Assembly (NCBI GenBank): GCA_051294375.1
Contig: CM119270.1
Span: 14,347,247 to 14,411,246 of the forward strand
Length of the DNA: 64,000 nucleotides
Reading direction: 5' to 3'
Origin: Paraspadella gotoi
Taxonomy: Eukaryota; Chaetognatha
This document shows, piece after piece, positions 1 through 14,476 of the stretch. The first letter of the stretch is position 1. Each line of letters starts with the position of its first letter. The notes beneath the pieces were generated by a model. That model saw only the letters and a program-made list of their open reading frames with translations. It did not search any database and was not told where the DNA came from. Both the position numbers and the translations under genes were made by a program.

Positions 1-263
1 CTAAACATTTTTTAAAAAGTATGGTACTATAATAGTAAGTACGTGATAGTTTAATGATGTGAAATTCAGCTCATCGCTGCATCTATGTTTTGAAAAGCGA
101 ATAAAAAATGTTCTGAGCTCGTAATATTTATTTCAAATAAACAAAACTGAAATCTCTATTGTCAGAGATGGCACAGAATTTAATTAAAACGAATGGAGCT
201 AAATTAAAAGAAGAAAGTAAATATTTTGAGCCAAAGAGAGGAAATGCCTAAAAGGAGACAATA

Positions 264-328
<65 letters not shown>

Positions 329-1451
329 AAAAGAAAGAGTGAGATGCTATTTTGTTTGATCGCGTCTCGGAATGAATCGAAAAGACTTTCAGGTTTTTTC
401 CCGCGTTTGAAGTTTTCATTTAAAAAGGGAAAAAAGGACTTTGTTATCACAATGATGCTTTTTACGTGAAGCGGCAAAGTTTTATCTGTTAAAGAGGAAA
501 CGGGTGAGCGAAAGTGAGTTTTATTTTGTCGTGTGAAAAAATTATACAGAATTTACAATTATATATATATGGATCGTGGGTGCGAGTTCATTCTCCTCCA
601 TTTCGTACCCGTTGTTCGAATGTGTTTGTGTGAAATGTGCGCGCGAGTTATTTACTTTACACCAGATGGCGATTCCAAAGAGAAAATCTGTTTCACTTCG
701 CACACACGAAAATGAGAAAACCTCCCAAATAATGAAAAATTTGTTTTCTTTTTTTTTTCTTTTTTTTTTCTTTTTTATTTCCATCCCGCTTATAGTCTCG
801 TCTTTTTTTTGAGATTTTCATTGTCCTGACTGCTACGTGATTATGGATCGAGTTGAGAATGAGAAGGCAAGAAAGAGCGTCAGAGTCAGGGTAAAAAATT
901 GAGATAGAGATAACGAAAATGAAAAAAAAGGGGTAAAGTCATTATATTAATACTATTTTAGACTTTTTTCTCGAGATGGCATATCCTTAAATATAATTTG
1001 CATATTGGAGTATTTGCGAAATAGAATGCTTGGAAGATTTTAGTTTAAAGGATTTATATAACTGTAGTCCAGTCAACTATAGATAAGTCGTATTGACTTA
1101 CTCTGAGTTGCCTTGTACATAATAATGACCTGTCGTTCTCTAAAGGTCACAGTGAATTTTTCACGTGATGTATATTATAATCTGGCAAATAGGTGGTCGA
1201 CGACGAAAATGACAACGATGGCGTCTGCAAACTTTCCTTCAAACCATGAGCTAATGTTTTCGTTATTTGCTCTGCGTTCATCACGCAGCCGAAGCTATGG
1301 GGAAGGTGCCGACGGGAAGCTCAGCGGCTGCCGGAAATTTCGAGGGTAATTGAGGTAAACACCGACGGGGTGAGTAGTCAAACAATTTAACTTATCCTAG
1401 TTTTCTCTCGTTGTAAGAGTTTTGAAATTTAGGAAGCTTCAGTGAAATTTA
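1..1451. other. Non-coding, low-complexity flank
   Basis: A/T-rich sequence with a (GAAA)n tract at 264-337 and T-runs at 745-775. No reading frame here has credible codon composition. If FoxP continues leftwards, this is probably its intron. I searched the minus strand by eye for a C2H2 or forkhead exon and saw none. Confidence 0.6.
264..337 (+). repeat. (GAAA)n microsatellite
   Basis: Nearly perfect tetranucleotide repeat of about 70 bp. It produces spurious Phe/Leu/Ser-rich frames on the minus strand. Confidence 0.95.
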
Positions 1452-1786
1452 NNNNNNNNNNNNNNNNNNNNNNNNNNNNNNNNNNNNNNNNNNNNNNNNN
1501 NNNNNNNNNNNNNNNNNNNNNNNNNNNNNNNNNNNNNNNNNNNNNNNNNNNNNNNNNNNNNNNNNNNNNNNNNNNNNNNNNNNNNNNNNNNNNNNNNNNN
1601 NNNNNNNNNNNNNNNNNNNNNNNNNNNNNNNNNNNNNNNNNNNNNNNNNNNNNNNNNNNNNNNNNNNNNNNNNNNNNNNNNNNNNNNNNNNNNNNNNNNN
1701 NNNNNNNNNNNNNNNNNNNNNNNNNNNNNNNNNNNNNNNNNNNNNNNNNNNNNNNNNNNNNNNNNNNNNNNNNNNNNNNNNNNNNN
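1452..1786. other. Assembly gap, 335 N
   Basis: Unknown bases. Frames crossing it are meaningless. The flank at 1800-1860 is GC-rich (GCCGCC-type) and leads into a (GAAA)n tract. Confidence 1.
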
Positions 1787-1882
1787 CGTTGTTTTTCCAT
1801 CGTTTGCGCGCAGAGGGGCGGCCTCCGCCGCAGCGCCGCCGCTCTGCAGCAGAGGCAACAACATGAATGCGACGGAAAAAAA

Positions 1883-1896
1883 GAGAGAAAGAAGGA

Positions 1897-1984
<88 letters not shown>

Positions 1985-1988
1985 AAAG
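1883..1988 (+). repeat. (GAAA)n microsatellite
   Basis: About 105 bp of GAAA repeat on the plus strand. The Lys/Glu/Arg translation of this tract is not a protein. Confidence 0.95.
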
Positions 1989-2441
1989 ATAAAAATAAAG
2001 AAAGAAACAGGAGAAGAAAGAATAAAATATATTTGGCTCAAATGAAAAAAAAACAAGGAGAGGAAATAGCGAAGTCGGGGTGGCGGGGGAATTCGTCATC
2101 AAGCCAGATCGAAGCAGACAGATGAGAACGGAAGACAATAACTAAAGTTTCAATTACAAAAAGTTAAGAACTGACAACCAAAACTGAAAAATTGTAAAAT
2201 ATAATACGTAATACAAAATTTAAAAAAAAAGTAAAAACATTAATTTTTTAACCTCTTTAAGACTACAAAAAAATAATCAAAAATCGAAATGTACTGACTG
2301 ATTAACGGAAGCTTTCAAGTCAAACAGACAGACGAACAACGAATCGGCCGAAGACGAACGAAGGCGAGAGTCAAAGGAGATAAACATCCGGTGCCAATTC
2401 GGCCTGGCAGAGAGATTCTCTTTAACCAGATTTTCTGGTTC
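1989..2441. other. Non-coding spacer
   Basis: A-rich sequence without genes, ending at the left limit of an inverted repeat. Nothing recognisable. Confidence 0.5.
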
Positions 2442-3125
2442 CTCTTTTACATTAACGAAGAATCGTATGGACAACACGATCGGACACCATGGGCTCACGG
2501 CGGTCAGATCCGACGCCCTCGGGGGGCAAGGGGGGAAAGACAGAGACCCCGGCGTTGGCTGCGTCGGTGGCGGCGGTGGCGGCGGTGGCGGCGGCGGCGG
2601 CGGCAGCGGCAGTTAATTCGATAAATGCGTCCGAATAAATCGAATCAATAGCGTAAACACTGAAGAAGCTTTGCCAAAAAAAAAGGGAGAATAGGACGAA
2701 GCAGCTGTTTTTTATTTTGGTGAGAGTGAGTGAAAGCGGGTAAGTTGTAATATGAAAGTAAAGTCAGGGAGGGTGATGTGGTTTCGTTTTTAAAAGAGAT
2801 AAAATAAATCGATATTGCTAGTACCATTACCAAACCATTTTAACGATTATTATCACGCATTTAAATTAACCAAACAAACCGCAAAGAAATCTCGGAAAAA
2901 CGAAGACTAATTGAATGCTCAAACGTGAAATGCGCAAATTAGCCAGACTCGCTGGAGCCAAACTTTGTCGATCGACACCCCCCTTTCAATTGGCTTCACC
3001 ATATTCGTCACCACCAAACTACCCAGACAAACAAGAAGAAAAGACAACAAAAGCAAAGCGTTGAAATTAAAAGGGGAAAAAGTGAGAAGGAGAGAGGAGA
3101 GAGTGAGAGAGTGAGAGAGAGAGGA
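2442..3125 (+). repeat. Left arm of 0.7-kb inverted repeat
   Basis: Reads, with small indels, as the reverse complement of 3476-4187. Matching landmarks include AACGAAGAATCGTATG near 2454 (partner near 4150), the GGCGGT-rich tract at 2569-2612 (partner 4020-4060), TAATAGCGTAAAC-type sequence near 2650 (partner near 3960), and GTTGAAATTAAAAGGGG at 3060 (partner near 3505). A GA tract at 3082-3125 pairs with CT at 3352-3470. No coding sequence. Confidence 0.85.
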
Positions 3126-3170
3126 AAGGGCTGAGAATGTGAAAGTGTGGAACGAAAGACTTTCCATTCA

Positions 3171-3233
<63 letters not shown>

Positions 3234-3356
3234 CTCTCTTCACACACAAGCTTTTTTTTTCTTCCCGTCAATAATAGGACCAGAATTATTGAAAAAAAGG
3301 CTGCCCTCCGATTTACGAATTTTATAGCGAAAATTTTAAGCCTCCCTCATTCTCTC

Positions 3357-3440
<84 letters not shown>

Positions 3441-3475
3441 TCTATCACTCTCCTCTCTCTCTCCTCTCTCTTAGT
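3126..3475. repeat. CT-rich centre of the 0.7-kb inverted repeat
   Basis: Spacer with two (CT)n blocks (3175-3238 and 3352-3470) separated by about 110 bp of unique A/T-rich sequence. Confidence 0.8.
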
Positions 3476-4187
3476 GAACGATCGCCAGGAGGTTTTTCCC
3501 CTTTTAATTTCAACGCTCTTGCTTTTTTGTTGTCTTTTTTCTTGTTGTCTGGGGTAGTTTGGGTGTGTGACGAATATGGTGAAGCCAAATTGAAAGGGGT
3601 GTCGATCGACAAAGTTTGCTCCAGCGCGATGTCTGGCTGAATTTCCAGTTATACGCGTTTGCGGGATTTCATTCAATTAAGTCCTTCGGTCTTTTCCGAA
3701 GATTTCTTTTGCGGTTTGTTTCGAGTTAATTTAAATGCGTGAAATAATCTTTAAATGAGTTTGGTTATGCGTACTAGCAAATATCGATTTACTTGATTAT
3801 CTCTTTTAAAACAAACCACATCACCCTCCCTGAACTTTACTTTGCATATTTACAACTTACCCGCTTTCACTCACTCTCACGCAAATAAAAAACAGTCTGC
3901 TTCGTCCTATTTACCTCCCTTTTTCTTCCTTGGCTATTACGCTTCCCTTCAGTTGTTTACGCTATTAGATTTACTTGGACAACATTATTCGAGCATAATT
4001 CATGCAGTATACCGCCCGCTGCCCCGACCGCCGCCACCGCCGCCACCGACCTTACGCAGCCAACCGTCGGGTCTCTGTCTTTTCCCCCTTGCCTCCCCGA
4101 GGGGTCGGATCTGACCGCCCGTGGAGGCCCATGTGTCCGATCGTTTGTCATACGATTCTTCGCTTATGTAAAAGAGATCTTCTCTCT
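3476..4187 (-). repeat. Right arm of 0.7-kb inverted repeat
   Basis: Reverse complement of 2442-3125 at roughly 85-90% by eye, with mostly insertion/deletion differences. It ends directly at a 25-N gap. Confidence 0.85.
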
Positions 4188-4212
4188 NNNNNNNNNNNNN
4201 NNNNNNNNNNNN
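4188..4212. other. Assembly gap, exactly 25 N
   Basis: Lies between TCTCTCT on both sides and closes the right arm of the 0.7-kb inverted repeat. Confidence 1.
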
Positions 4213-5187
4213 TCTCTCTCTCTCTCACTCTCTCCCTCTCTCCTTTTTGCCCGGAATGGCCCTTTGTTGTTTTAACTGCCACCGTTGTTTTTGTTGTTGC
4301 GAAATGTCGAGTTCTGCTGTTGTTGTTTTTATTGTTGTTGTTGTCGTCGTCGTTGTCGCGCGTTTTTTTTTTCTGCGCGGTTCGTGATTTTGATATCGAT
4401 TAGCCTCAGCTGTGTGATTTTTTCATTATCGACACGGTGAACGACAACGACGTCGTTATTGTCGTCGTCATCGTCGTCGTCGTCGTCGTCGTCTTCGTCG
4501 TATTCTAATTAACGTTGTTTTTATACGTACGATTGCTTATTACAAAAGCCCTCATTGATATTTCTCAAATAAGTAGTTCCTTATTTTTCCAGATTTCCTC
4601 GCTCAATTTAGATTTAGTTTTAAACTTGGTTTTCCAGCCCTCCCTAAAACGGCGATTCCTTCTTTAAAAAATGTCTGAAACAGCCAAAACAAGCCCAATT
4701 AACGAAAGAAACTTTCAAATAGACTTTGTACTAAGAAAAAATAATAATAATACAAAAGCAAGCAAAGAAAGTTAAAAAAGATTAAAAAAAAGTTAAAATA
4801 AAGAAAGATATTCGCTGATCTTTTTTTGTTTACCATTCGTTTACGATTTTGTAAACAAAACTCGTCCATGCCTTCGCCCTTTGAAAAATTATGGACGCAA
4901 TTTTTTTTCGAACTTTGTCAAATAAAAATTTATTTTTTTCTCGTCGATTATTTATGAGATCAATCGAAAAAACACTCGAGATCGAAAAAGAGGGGGGGGG
5001 GAGTTGATGGTGATGTCAGTTGTGATGTCGTTGTCAGTCGTGATGTCAGAGATGTTGTCAGTAATAGGGATAATTGAGGTGCATAGTACGTTATGTTTAG
5101 GCTTAGAAGCAACCGTATTACCCATTGAATTAGGCTTTAAAAACTGAGGGAACTGAACTTTTTCAACAAATTTCTTTTACGCAGTCA
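4213..5187. other. Non-coding region with GTC tract
   Basis: CT-rich start, TTGTTGT/GTCGTC trinucleotide runs at 4320-4360 and 4438-4505, then A/T-rich DNA, a G8 run near 4992 and a short repeat of TGATGTCAG-like words at 5008-5060. No gene. Confidence 0.55.
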
Positions 5188-5335
5188 GAAAAATGTACAA
5201 ATGAAAAAATTTAAAAATGTAAATATGTAAAAATGTAAAAATGTAAAAATGTAAAAATGTAAAAATGTAAATATGTAAAAATGTAAAAATGTAAATATGT
5301 AAACATGTAAATATGTAAATATATAAAAATGTAAA
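5188..5335 (+). repeat. (ATGTAAAAA)n 9-bp tandem repeat
   Basis: About fifteen units of ATGTAAAAA and its variant ATGTAAATA lie right against the donor side of the downstream FoxP-like exon. Because 9 is a multiple of 3, the repeat keeps the exon's minus-strand frame open, which lengthens the apparent reading frame. This is intronic, not coding. Confidence 0.9.
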
Positions 5336-5342
5336 AACTCAC

Positions 5343-5531
5343 CGGAAGCGAGCCGTTGTTGCAGGCCAAGGCCCTGAACGAGCAAATACTGTCGTTGCTG
5401 CAGCTGAATCTGCTGCACTAACTGTTGCTGGTGTAGGGCGAGTTGCTGCAGCTGTAATTGAAGCTGCTTGGAGCTGGACTTGGTTTTTTCAATGGCGGCG
5501 GACATAGCCTCACCTCTTTCCTTTTGGTCTC
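5343..5531 (-). CDS. FoxP: FoxP-like Gln-rich internal exon (downstream of the pair)
   Basis: This 189-nt exon lies between acceptor CTTTTTCAG|GAG and donor TCCG|GTGAGT (GT at 5342-5341). Entered in phase 1, its first two bases complete a Gly codon with the previous exon. It then encodes DQKERGEAMSAAIEKTKSSS followed by a Gln/Leu block containing LALHQQQLVQQIQLQQRQYL and ending QGLGLQQRLAS, and leaves in phase 1. Known: FOXP proteins have, after the polyQ tract, a segment of the form [20 protein letters not shown] leading to QGL. The spacing of Leu and Gln here matches it well. Inferred: part of the FoxP N-terminal co-regulator region. The exon is followed immediately by an A/T-rich 9-bp tandem repeat. 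If the donor were skipped, the frame would stay open through that repeat and add an unlikely Phe/Tyr/His-rich tail. The next exon downstream is not seen. Confidence 0.64.
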
Positions 5532-5637
5532 CTGAAAAAGGAGAGAAAGGGTAAGTATAATCTATCAGCATGTTTGATAATAATACATTAACCATAAATT
5601 ATCTTAAAATTCAATCCATCAATTTTATGATCCGTAT

Positions 5638-5712
<75 letters not shown>

Positions 5713-6403
5713 TTTTTCCCTTCAACGATCAATGGGTGTGTTGTTTATGTTTCTTATTTGTTTGTTCAACACCCACATTCGAAGTCGCGAAATTTTTTGA
5801 ACCGCTGACTTTTTTTGTTTTCTTTTATATCGAAACCGGTCGAAAAAAAAAAATCCCGTTGTTGATTTTCGGATATATTAATTGGACGAAAGTGAATGAA
5901 ATAGTGATATTTCACATACATTTATTATATAAAAAAACAAAATTAATATTAGCTCTTTTTATCGAGCGAAAAAAAATATAGAATTCGTTACGTATTTTGT
6001 TCTTTTGTTTTTGTTTTTATTATTTGTCTATTTTTTTTTTTCGCTGAAAAGAAATAACGAGCGGCGTTGATCAATATTGATACCGCGGACAGCGACCGCT
6101 ACGTTGGCCGCAGAAAAACCGAGTATTAGTCAATACTCAATACATACGATTCGGTTATTGACTGACAAACGATTTCGAAAATAAGAAGCCAAAGTTAAAA
6201 ACAATATAATTCGTAGTATAGCTAAGATTTGTTTGCGGTAAAATTACTCGCATTATATATATGTTAAAGTTTTTCTGCTTGTGGTATCTGTGAAGAAATT
6301 TTTAAAAGTTTTGTTTAATTTCTTATTTAAAATATATTTTTTTAAAAATGTTAGTTAATTTTTTGTTCCTTGTTCGTAGGTTTCTCCTGAGCTATCGCCT
6401 TAC
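5532..6403 (-). other. FoxP-like intron, phase 1, 872 bp
   Basis: Bounded by GTAAGG (minus strand, from 6403) and a pyrimidine-rich acceptor ending at 5532. It holds an uninterrupted (CT)n tract at 5644-5709 on the plus strand and otherwise A/T-rich sequence with no coding potential. The phase match across it is the best evidence that the flanking exons belong together. Confidence 0.6.
5644..5709 (+). repeat. (CT)n microsatellite in FoxP-like intron
   Basis: Uninterrupted CT dinucleotide tract of about 65 bp inside the 872-bp intron. Confidence 0.95.
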
Positions 6404-6554
6404 CTGAAGGTGAGTTGGGACGGCTGGACTCGCGTTGCAGAGACTCCAACTTCTGCTGTTGCTGCTGTTGTTGTTGCATCAACTGCGACTGTTGCAGGAT
6501 GTTAAGTTGCAACTGCTCTTGCAACTGCTTCAAGATTTGCTCGTGCATGTTTTG
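6404..6554 (-). CDS. FoxP: FoxP-like Gln-rich internal exon (upstream of the pair)
   Basis: This 151-nt exon starts after a polypyrimidine tract ending TTTCCAG and ends at a strong donor, CAG|GTAAGG, at 6403. It encodes 50 residues plus one base: it opens QNMHEQILKQLQEQLQLN, then a run of eight Gln, then a Ser/Pro-rich end (RPNSPSG). Seen: entry in phase 0, exit in phase 1, no stop, mixed CAA/CAG codons. Known: vertebrate FOXP1/2/4 carry a similar block of the form KKQQEQLHLQLLQQ just before their long polyQ tract. FOXP proteins are nuclear forkhead repressors that dimerise through a leucine zipper. Inferred: this is the orthologous block, N-terminal to the zinc-finger and forkhead domains, which are not in the window. 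The internal Met at 6548 is probably not the start, because the exon has an acceptor. Another Gln-rich nuclear protein is possible, but the order of blocks in the two exons favours FoxP. Confidence 0.62.
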
Positions 6555-7960
<1,406 letters not shown>

Positions 7961-8263
7961 CGCGGGGGAAAAATCGGATTCGCAAAAACAAGAGAGCTTC
8001 GCCGTTTGAATTTAAGACATTTTACTAGCGAGACACCGAGCGAGCGAGAGACGTAGAAAAAGAGAGAGAGTGAGAGAATTTGTTTACATAAAACAAAACA
8101 AAATAGGAGAAGGCAGAAGATATGAAGGATGAAGGAGGAAGAGGAAGAGGAGGAGGTGAAAGGAAGAGGCATTCTTTTTTTTTTCTTTTTGAAAAAATAT
8201 ACGAAGATTTAAAACGTGAAATGCGATAAAGGATCGAATTTGGTCGAGAGACGATAAAACAAT

Positions 8264-8301
<38 letters not shown>

Positions 8302-8317
8302 AGAGGAGAAGAGAGAG

Positions 8318-8360
<43 letters not shown>
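8264..8360 (+). repeat. (GA)n microsatellite, interrupted
   Basis: GA repeat with a short GCAGAGGAGAA-type interruption near 8300-8325. Confidence 0.95.
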
Positions 8361-8361
<1 letters not shown>

Positions 8362-9187
8362 TGAAACATAGAATAAAGAAATAGAGAAATTAACGAATAG
8401 ATAAACAAATAAGTTGACAGGGAAAACTTAAAAACTGGAAGCGAAAAAAATAACCAACAAATAAAACAAGACGAAAAAGTTGACACTAATTACACTAAAC
8501 AAACTTTCTTTTTTTAATATAGAAATAAACTAAAAGAAGACGAATAATTACGACAGTTTTTATTCTTTTTTTTTTCTTTTGAATAATTCAAACTTAATTC
8601 ATGACGTTTATGTCGTTTGTCTCTTAATATTTCAAAGATTTGTTTAAATCAAACTTCAACAAATATGGAACCAAAGGAGACAATGACGACTTTGACGCTA
8701 ACGGCGACGTCGACTCCGACGCCCCCAATCGGGGAATCAACGAAAAACGGAAGTTGACAGTCGCATGATTTCTTTATGACAAAAGACGACAAAAGATGAC
8801 AAAATGACGGATTTCGTTTTTTCCGCTCTTCAAGACTCTGAACTCTCCTCACCCTTTTGGCGAATGCATCAAACAAAGTCGGACAAAATCGGGGAATCGG
8901 GCGGCGAGCGGAGGGCGGCGGGCGGCGGGCGGCGGGCGTCGGGGGCGAGGTTTAGGTAAGTGGGAGGGGGGATGATAAAAGAGAGTGGGGTAGTATTATA
9001 AATAAAAGCATCAGGAATTAAAGGTGGGTGCGGATTCCCGCCGAACAGAGATGAAGAATAAAACGTAGGAATGAAAGTTTAAAAAAAAATAGGCACAACA
9101 AATTAATTGGAGTCGACAGGGGAAACAAAACAAGTTTACGAGTTCGAATCCCACCCATTTATCTTTATTTTTATCGCTGAGCAAGAG

Positions 9188-9240
<53 letters not shown>

Positions 9241-9952
9241 TCGGAACCGGCATAGGGAAACAAGGGTCAAATGGGATTTGGCGACCCCATGAATGGAATG
9301 AAGGAAGAGAGTTCTCGAGAATCGAGGAAGCGAAGAGAGATGGAGTGAGAGAGCGAGAGAGAGAGAGCGAGAGAGAGAGAGAGAGAAGAAAGATGGAGTT
9401 TTATCGCATTAACAAATTCCAAACTGACGAAAGCCGTAGAACGAGATTTGCAAGAGCGAAAGGGTAAAAGGAATAAAGGTAAAAAAAAAGGATAAAAAAT
9501 AGAGAGGGTGAAAATATTTAAGAAATATAACAACATAATACATGTATAATTTTGTATAATTGAATGGGAGGTTTCGACCGTAATCAAATGAGCTCTCCCT
9601 TCACCAACTGACTACAACCTACAAACTAAAATCACGAAGAGAAAAAACGTTCAAAAATACACTAGTCCTTAGGCAATACAAATCATACTAGTCAACCCCA
9701 GACGGTCATAACCACCTGTCAACACGCAAGTGGCAAAGGATGGATTAGCCATGGGCCAATGCAATGGCTCCTTATCTGAAGTGTCCCCCCCCAAGAAATC
9801 CTCGCGCCAAAGCAAAGGTGTCACATTCTCGTCACAAAGTCGGTCGACCCGAAACGCTTGTTTGGAGGTGGGATCCTCTGCGCACGCGGATGTGCGAATG
9901 CGTGCGAATGCGTGCCTATGTGCACATGTGTGTGACCGCATGGTGGAAAGGT

Positions 9953-9953
<1 letters not shown>
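8361..9953. other. Non-coding region with G-rich block and GA tracts
   Basis: Holds a GGGCGGC repeat block at 8913-8946, (GA)n at 9190-9238 and 9339-9388, and a purine-pyrimidine alternating stretch with repeated TGCGAATGCG at 9892-9942. No supported gene. Confidence 0.5.
8913..8946 (+). repeat. (GGGCGGC)n block, candidate G-quadruplex
   Basis: At least four GGG runs separated by CGGC, followed by GGGGG. This fits the usual G3 with 1-7-nt loop pattern on the plus strand. Confidence 0.6.

Positions 9954-10030
<77 letters not shown>
9954..10030 (+). repeat. (GA)n microsatellite
   Basis: Uninterrupted GA tract of about 77 bp. Confidence 0.97.
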
Positions 10031-11614
<1,584 letters not shown>

Positions 11615-11639
11615 NNNNNNNNNNNNNNNNNNNNNNNNN
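11615..11639. other. Assembly gap, exactly 25 N
   Basis: Flanked by CT repeat on both sides, about 55 bp before the first tandem-unit copy begins. Confidence 1.
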
Positions 11640-11643
11640 CTCT

Positions 11644-11695
<52 letters not shown>

Positions 11696-12197
11696 GACTC
11701 TGGCAAACGACATAACGAGCGAACACTTTGAGATTTCCCTCCGTTTTTTGGATGCCTCGTCATCGTTTCGGTCGTCGTCGTCGTCCGTCTTCACACAAAA
11801 GGTCGACGTCTCCCAAAGTTTCCTTTATTGCCTTCCATACAAAGAAATTCTTTTTTAGGGGGGCGGGGAGGTCGAGGAAAAGTATTTAAGAAAATATAAA
11901 TTTTCCTGATTTATTTTCTTTTTGCATAATTATAAATCAAAAAAATGTTGAATGACCTATGGATAGTGTTCAATAAGTGTACAAGAATAAGCAGAAAAGA
12001 ATAACTTAATTATACACTAGATAAAGCTAGATTTTCAAATTTAACATTTAAACTACTTCAATAGGCACATTGGATTGCGAGCACTGGTGGTTCGGCGTTC
12101 GCGGTTGCCGAGTCGCCGTGTCCACGCTCCTTGCGTCTGTTGCTAAGAAAGAGGGAGTCGCCGATTGTTTTCGTTTTGTGAAGACACAAAATTAGAC

Positions 12198-12207
12198 TCT
12201 CTCTCAT

Positions 12208-12247
<40 letters not shown>

Positions 12248-12271
12248 CTCTTCTCTTTCTCTCTCTCTCCC
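12198..12271 (+). repeat. (CT)n with TTCT interruptions
   Basis: Pyrimidine repeat that serves as the breakpoint where copy 2 switches orientation (see 22010-22080). Confidence 0.9.
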
Positions 12272-12790
12272 TAACTCGGCGCCTCAATAGCTCCCTCCGG
12301 AAGTGATAAACATTTTATGGGCGCCGCCGACGAACGCCCACTCGTCCGTCAACGCAGTCATTGGAGTTGCTCCCTTCGCCACCCACATTACCACCCCCAC
12401 CACATTTCCCCAAACCTCACCCCACCTTCCGCCAGCGATCGCCCATTTCCCAGGAGCGACAAAATCATCCCTGACTTTTCCACCTAAAACCCATCAACCA
12501 ATCAACTGTAACCCAAATTGCTTGCTCAGTAAAAATTGAGATGCCAATAACGGTTATTTTCATACTTCACGTTGAGATTTGTTTGTGTTATGAAATTGGT
12601 ACAACCAATATATAATTTATACGTTAACTGTTATTTTTATTCAACAGCTTTGAAAAAACCGATAAAATATGTTTATCCAATAAATCTCGTCATTATAACT
12701 TTTTACAATTTTTTATTACAAACTTCCGCCGAGTCGCTAGATCGGTTCCCCGGTCGACACCCAGGTGCGACGCTTGATTTAAGTTTTATA

Positions 12791-12866
<76 letters not shown>

Positions 12867-13026
12867 TTTCCCTTTCTCTCTACTTCTCAAACTCACACAC
12901 AAACACCACACATCCTGAATTACAGTTAGACCGGTTTGAATATTTATTTATATTCTTACCCATTCACAGAAATTTTATACATTCGAGATGCTTTTTCCGA
13001 GATAGTCATTTAGTCACCAAGCATGG

Positions 13027-13097
<71 letters not shown>

Positions 13098-13177
13098 AAT
13101 TCATAAAAATATTTCTTTTCTCTTAAATACATAAATTTCGAGCCATCTTCACTCAGTGTCAATACACAATTCCGGGT

Positions 13178-13249
<72 letters not shown>

Positions 13250-14257
13250 AGAGAGAGAGAGTTATTTTAAAAGTCCTTTCTCGTCTGTTTACTTTCGTCG
13301 AACATTTATAAATCGTGTTTGTTTATTAAACTTGTTTGTAAGAAGGACAAATGTCAAAATGCTTGATTATTTTTTCCGTCTTTCGTCAAACTTTTTTTCG
13401 AGTTTATTTCATATCTGTCGGTTTTTTTTTAAACGTTTAAATTAATTTCTCTGTAACATTATTTGGTTATTATATGTCATTAGAATATTTACATGGACTT
13501 TTGGGTGTATTTTTTAACGTACTTTTTAACTATTTTTCGATATTTATAAAATTAGTAAATAAAGATGCTGTCTTATAAAATATTTAAACCGTGTGACCCC
13601 CTAATTTAACATTTCAAATCAAAAATATTTTTTTTCTATATATGGAAAAAAAATGTCGTTCTCTCTTTCTCTTCCGGCCTAAAATGTTTTGGTATCTGGA
13701 AAGGAATCACTCTGATTACAAGCTGATTGCACTTTGATCTGACCGCTCGAATATGTTTATTTAAGTCATGTTTGTTTGGACAAAATTATTTCGCTAAAAT
13801 TTTGAGGTTTAATCCTCCCCGATGAATTTTATGAACATTAATTGAAAATATTAATTATTAGTCATTTGAATCAGAATATAAACCCAAAAAACGAATCTTG
13901 CTGACCTTTATAGCCAAATGAAACCAAAACAGCGCGAGAAATAAAAGCAACCAAAGAAAAAGAAATAAGCAACAAAAAAAAAAAAGCAACGGAGCAACAG
14001 AAGAGAGAGAAACTCGAGACACGAAGAGTAAACGACGGGAGAGAGAGAGAAAGGAAAGAGGAAGAGTCTTTGCGGCTAAAAAGCTAAGGGAGAAAGGAAG
14101 AGGAGGAAGAGTGGGAAAAAAAAGATGCAACGGCGATTGCAAACAACCCGGGCGGGCAAAACAATAACAACAACAACGGCGTCGAAGACGACGACGACGA
14201 CGACGACGACGACCCGGGGAGAGAAAAAAGTTTGCGACGGGATGCGAATTCGGCCAC

Positions 14258-14310
14258 GTTGGCGTCGTTGGCGTCGTTGGCGTCGTTGGCGTCGTTGGCG
14301 TTGTTGGCGT
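14258..14310 (+). repeat. 9-bp minisatellite (GTTGGCGTC)n, copy 1
   Basis: Five to six units of GTTGGCGTC in a CpG-rich context. Also at 24417-24469, 30494-30546 and 37572-37624 in the other unit copies. Confidence 0.9.
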
Positions 14311-14442
14311 GGGAAATGGCGCCGATTGATTTGGCGGGAAATTATTGTAACGAGATTTTTTCTTCGGAACGAGAGCGGGATTAATTCAAGGCTTAAATGT
14401 GAGCGAACTATTGTACGAGGTGCGCTTTTGATTTTGAAGAAT

Positions 14443-14476
14443 ATGGCGGACTATGGTATGCATGGTATGCAACAAG
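14443..14476 (+). CDS. Candidate short first coding exon (very tentative)
   Basis: ATG in the context GAAGAATATGGCGG opens MADYGMHGMQQ, and then CAACAAG meets GGTTCGC. Copies 3 and 4 have GGTATCGC at this point, a better donor than copy 1's GGTTCGC. The 200 bp upstream is CpG-rich, as in many promoters. Equivalent ATGs lie at 24601, 30678 and 37757; copy 3 carries a frame-breaking T and copy 4 an extra G inside the short exon. I do not recognise the peptide and find no matching downstream exon, so this may be chance. Confidence 0.2.

Noticed and set aside
1439-2125. Frames of more than 200 codons spanning N runs (also near 55150, 57870, 58650, 60680 and 62900)
   Set aside because: Their length comes from unknown bases, and the ends are low-complexity.
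3139-3557. Long Ser/Leu-repeat frames, here and at every CT/GA tract
   Set aside because: They are translations of dinucleotide repeats, open in several frames and both strands, with no non-repeat protein sequence.
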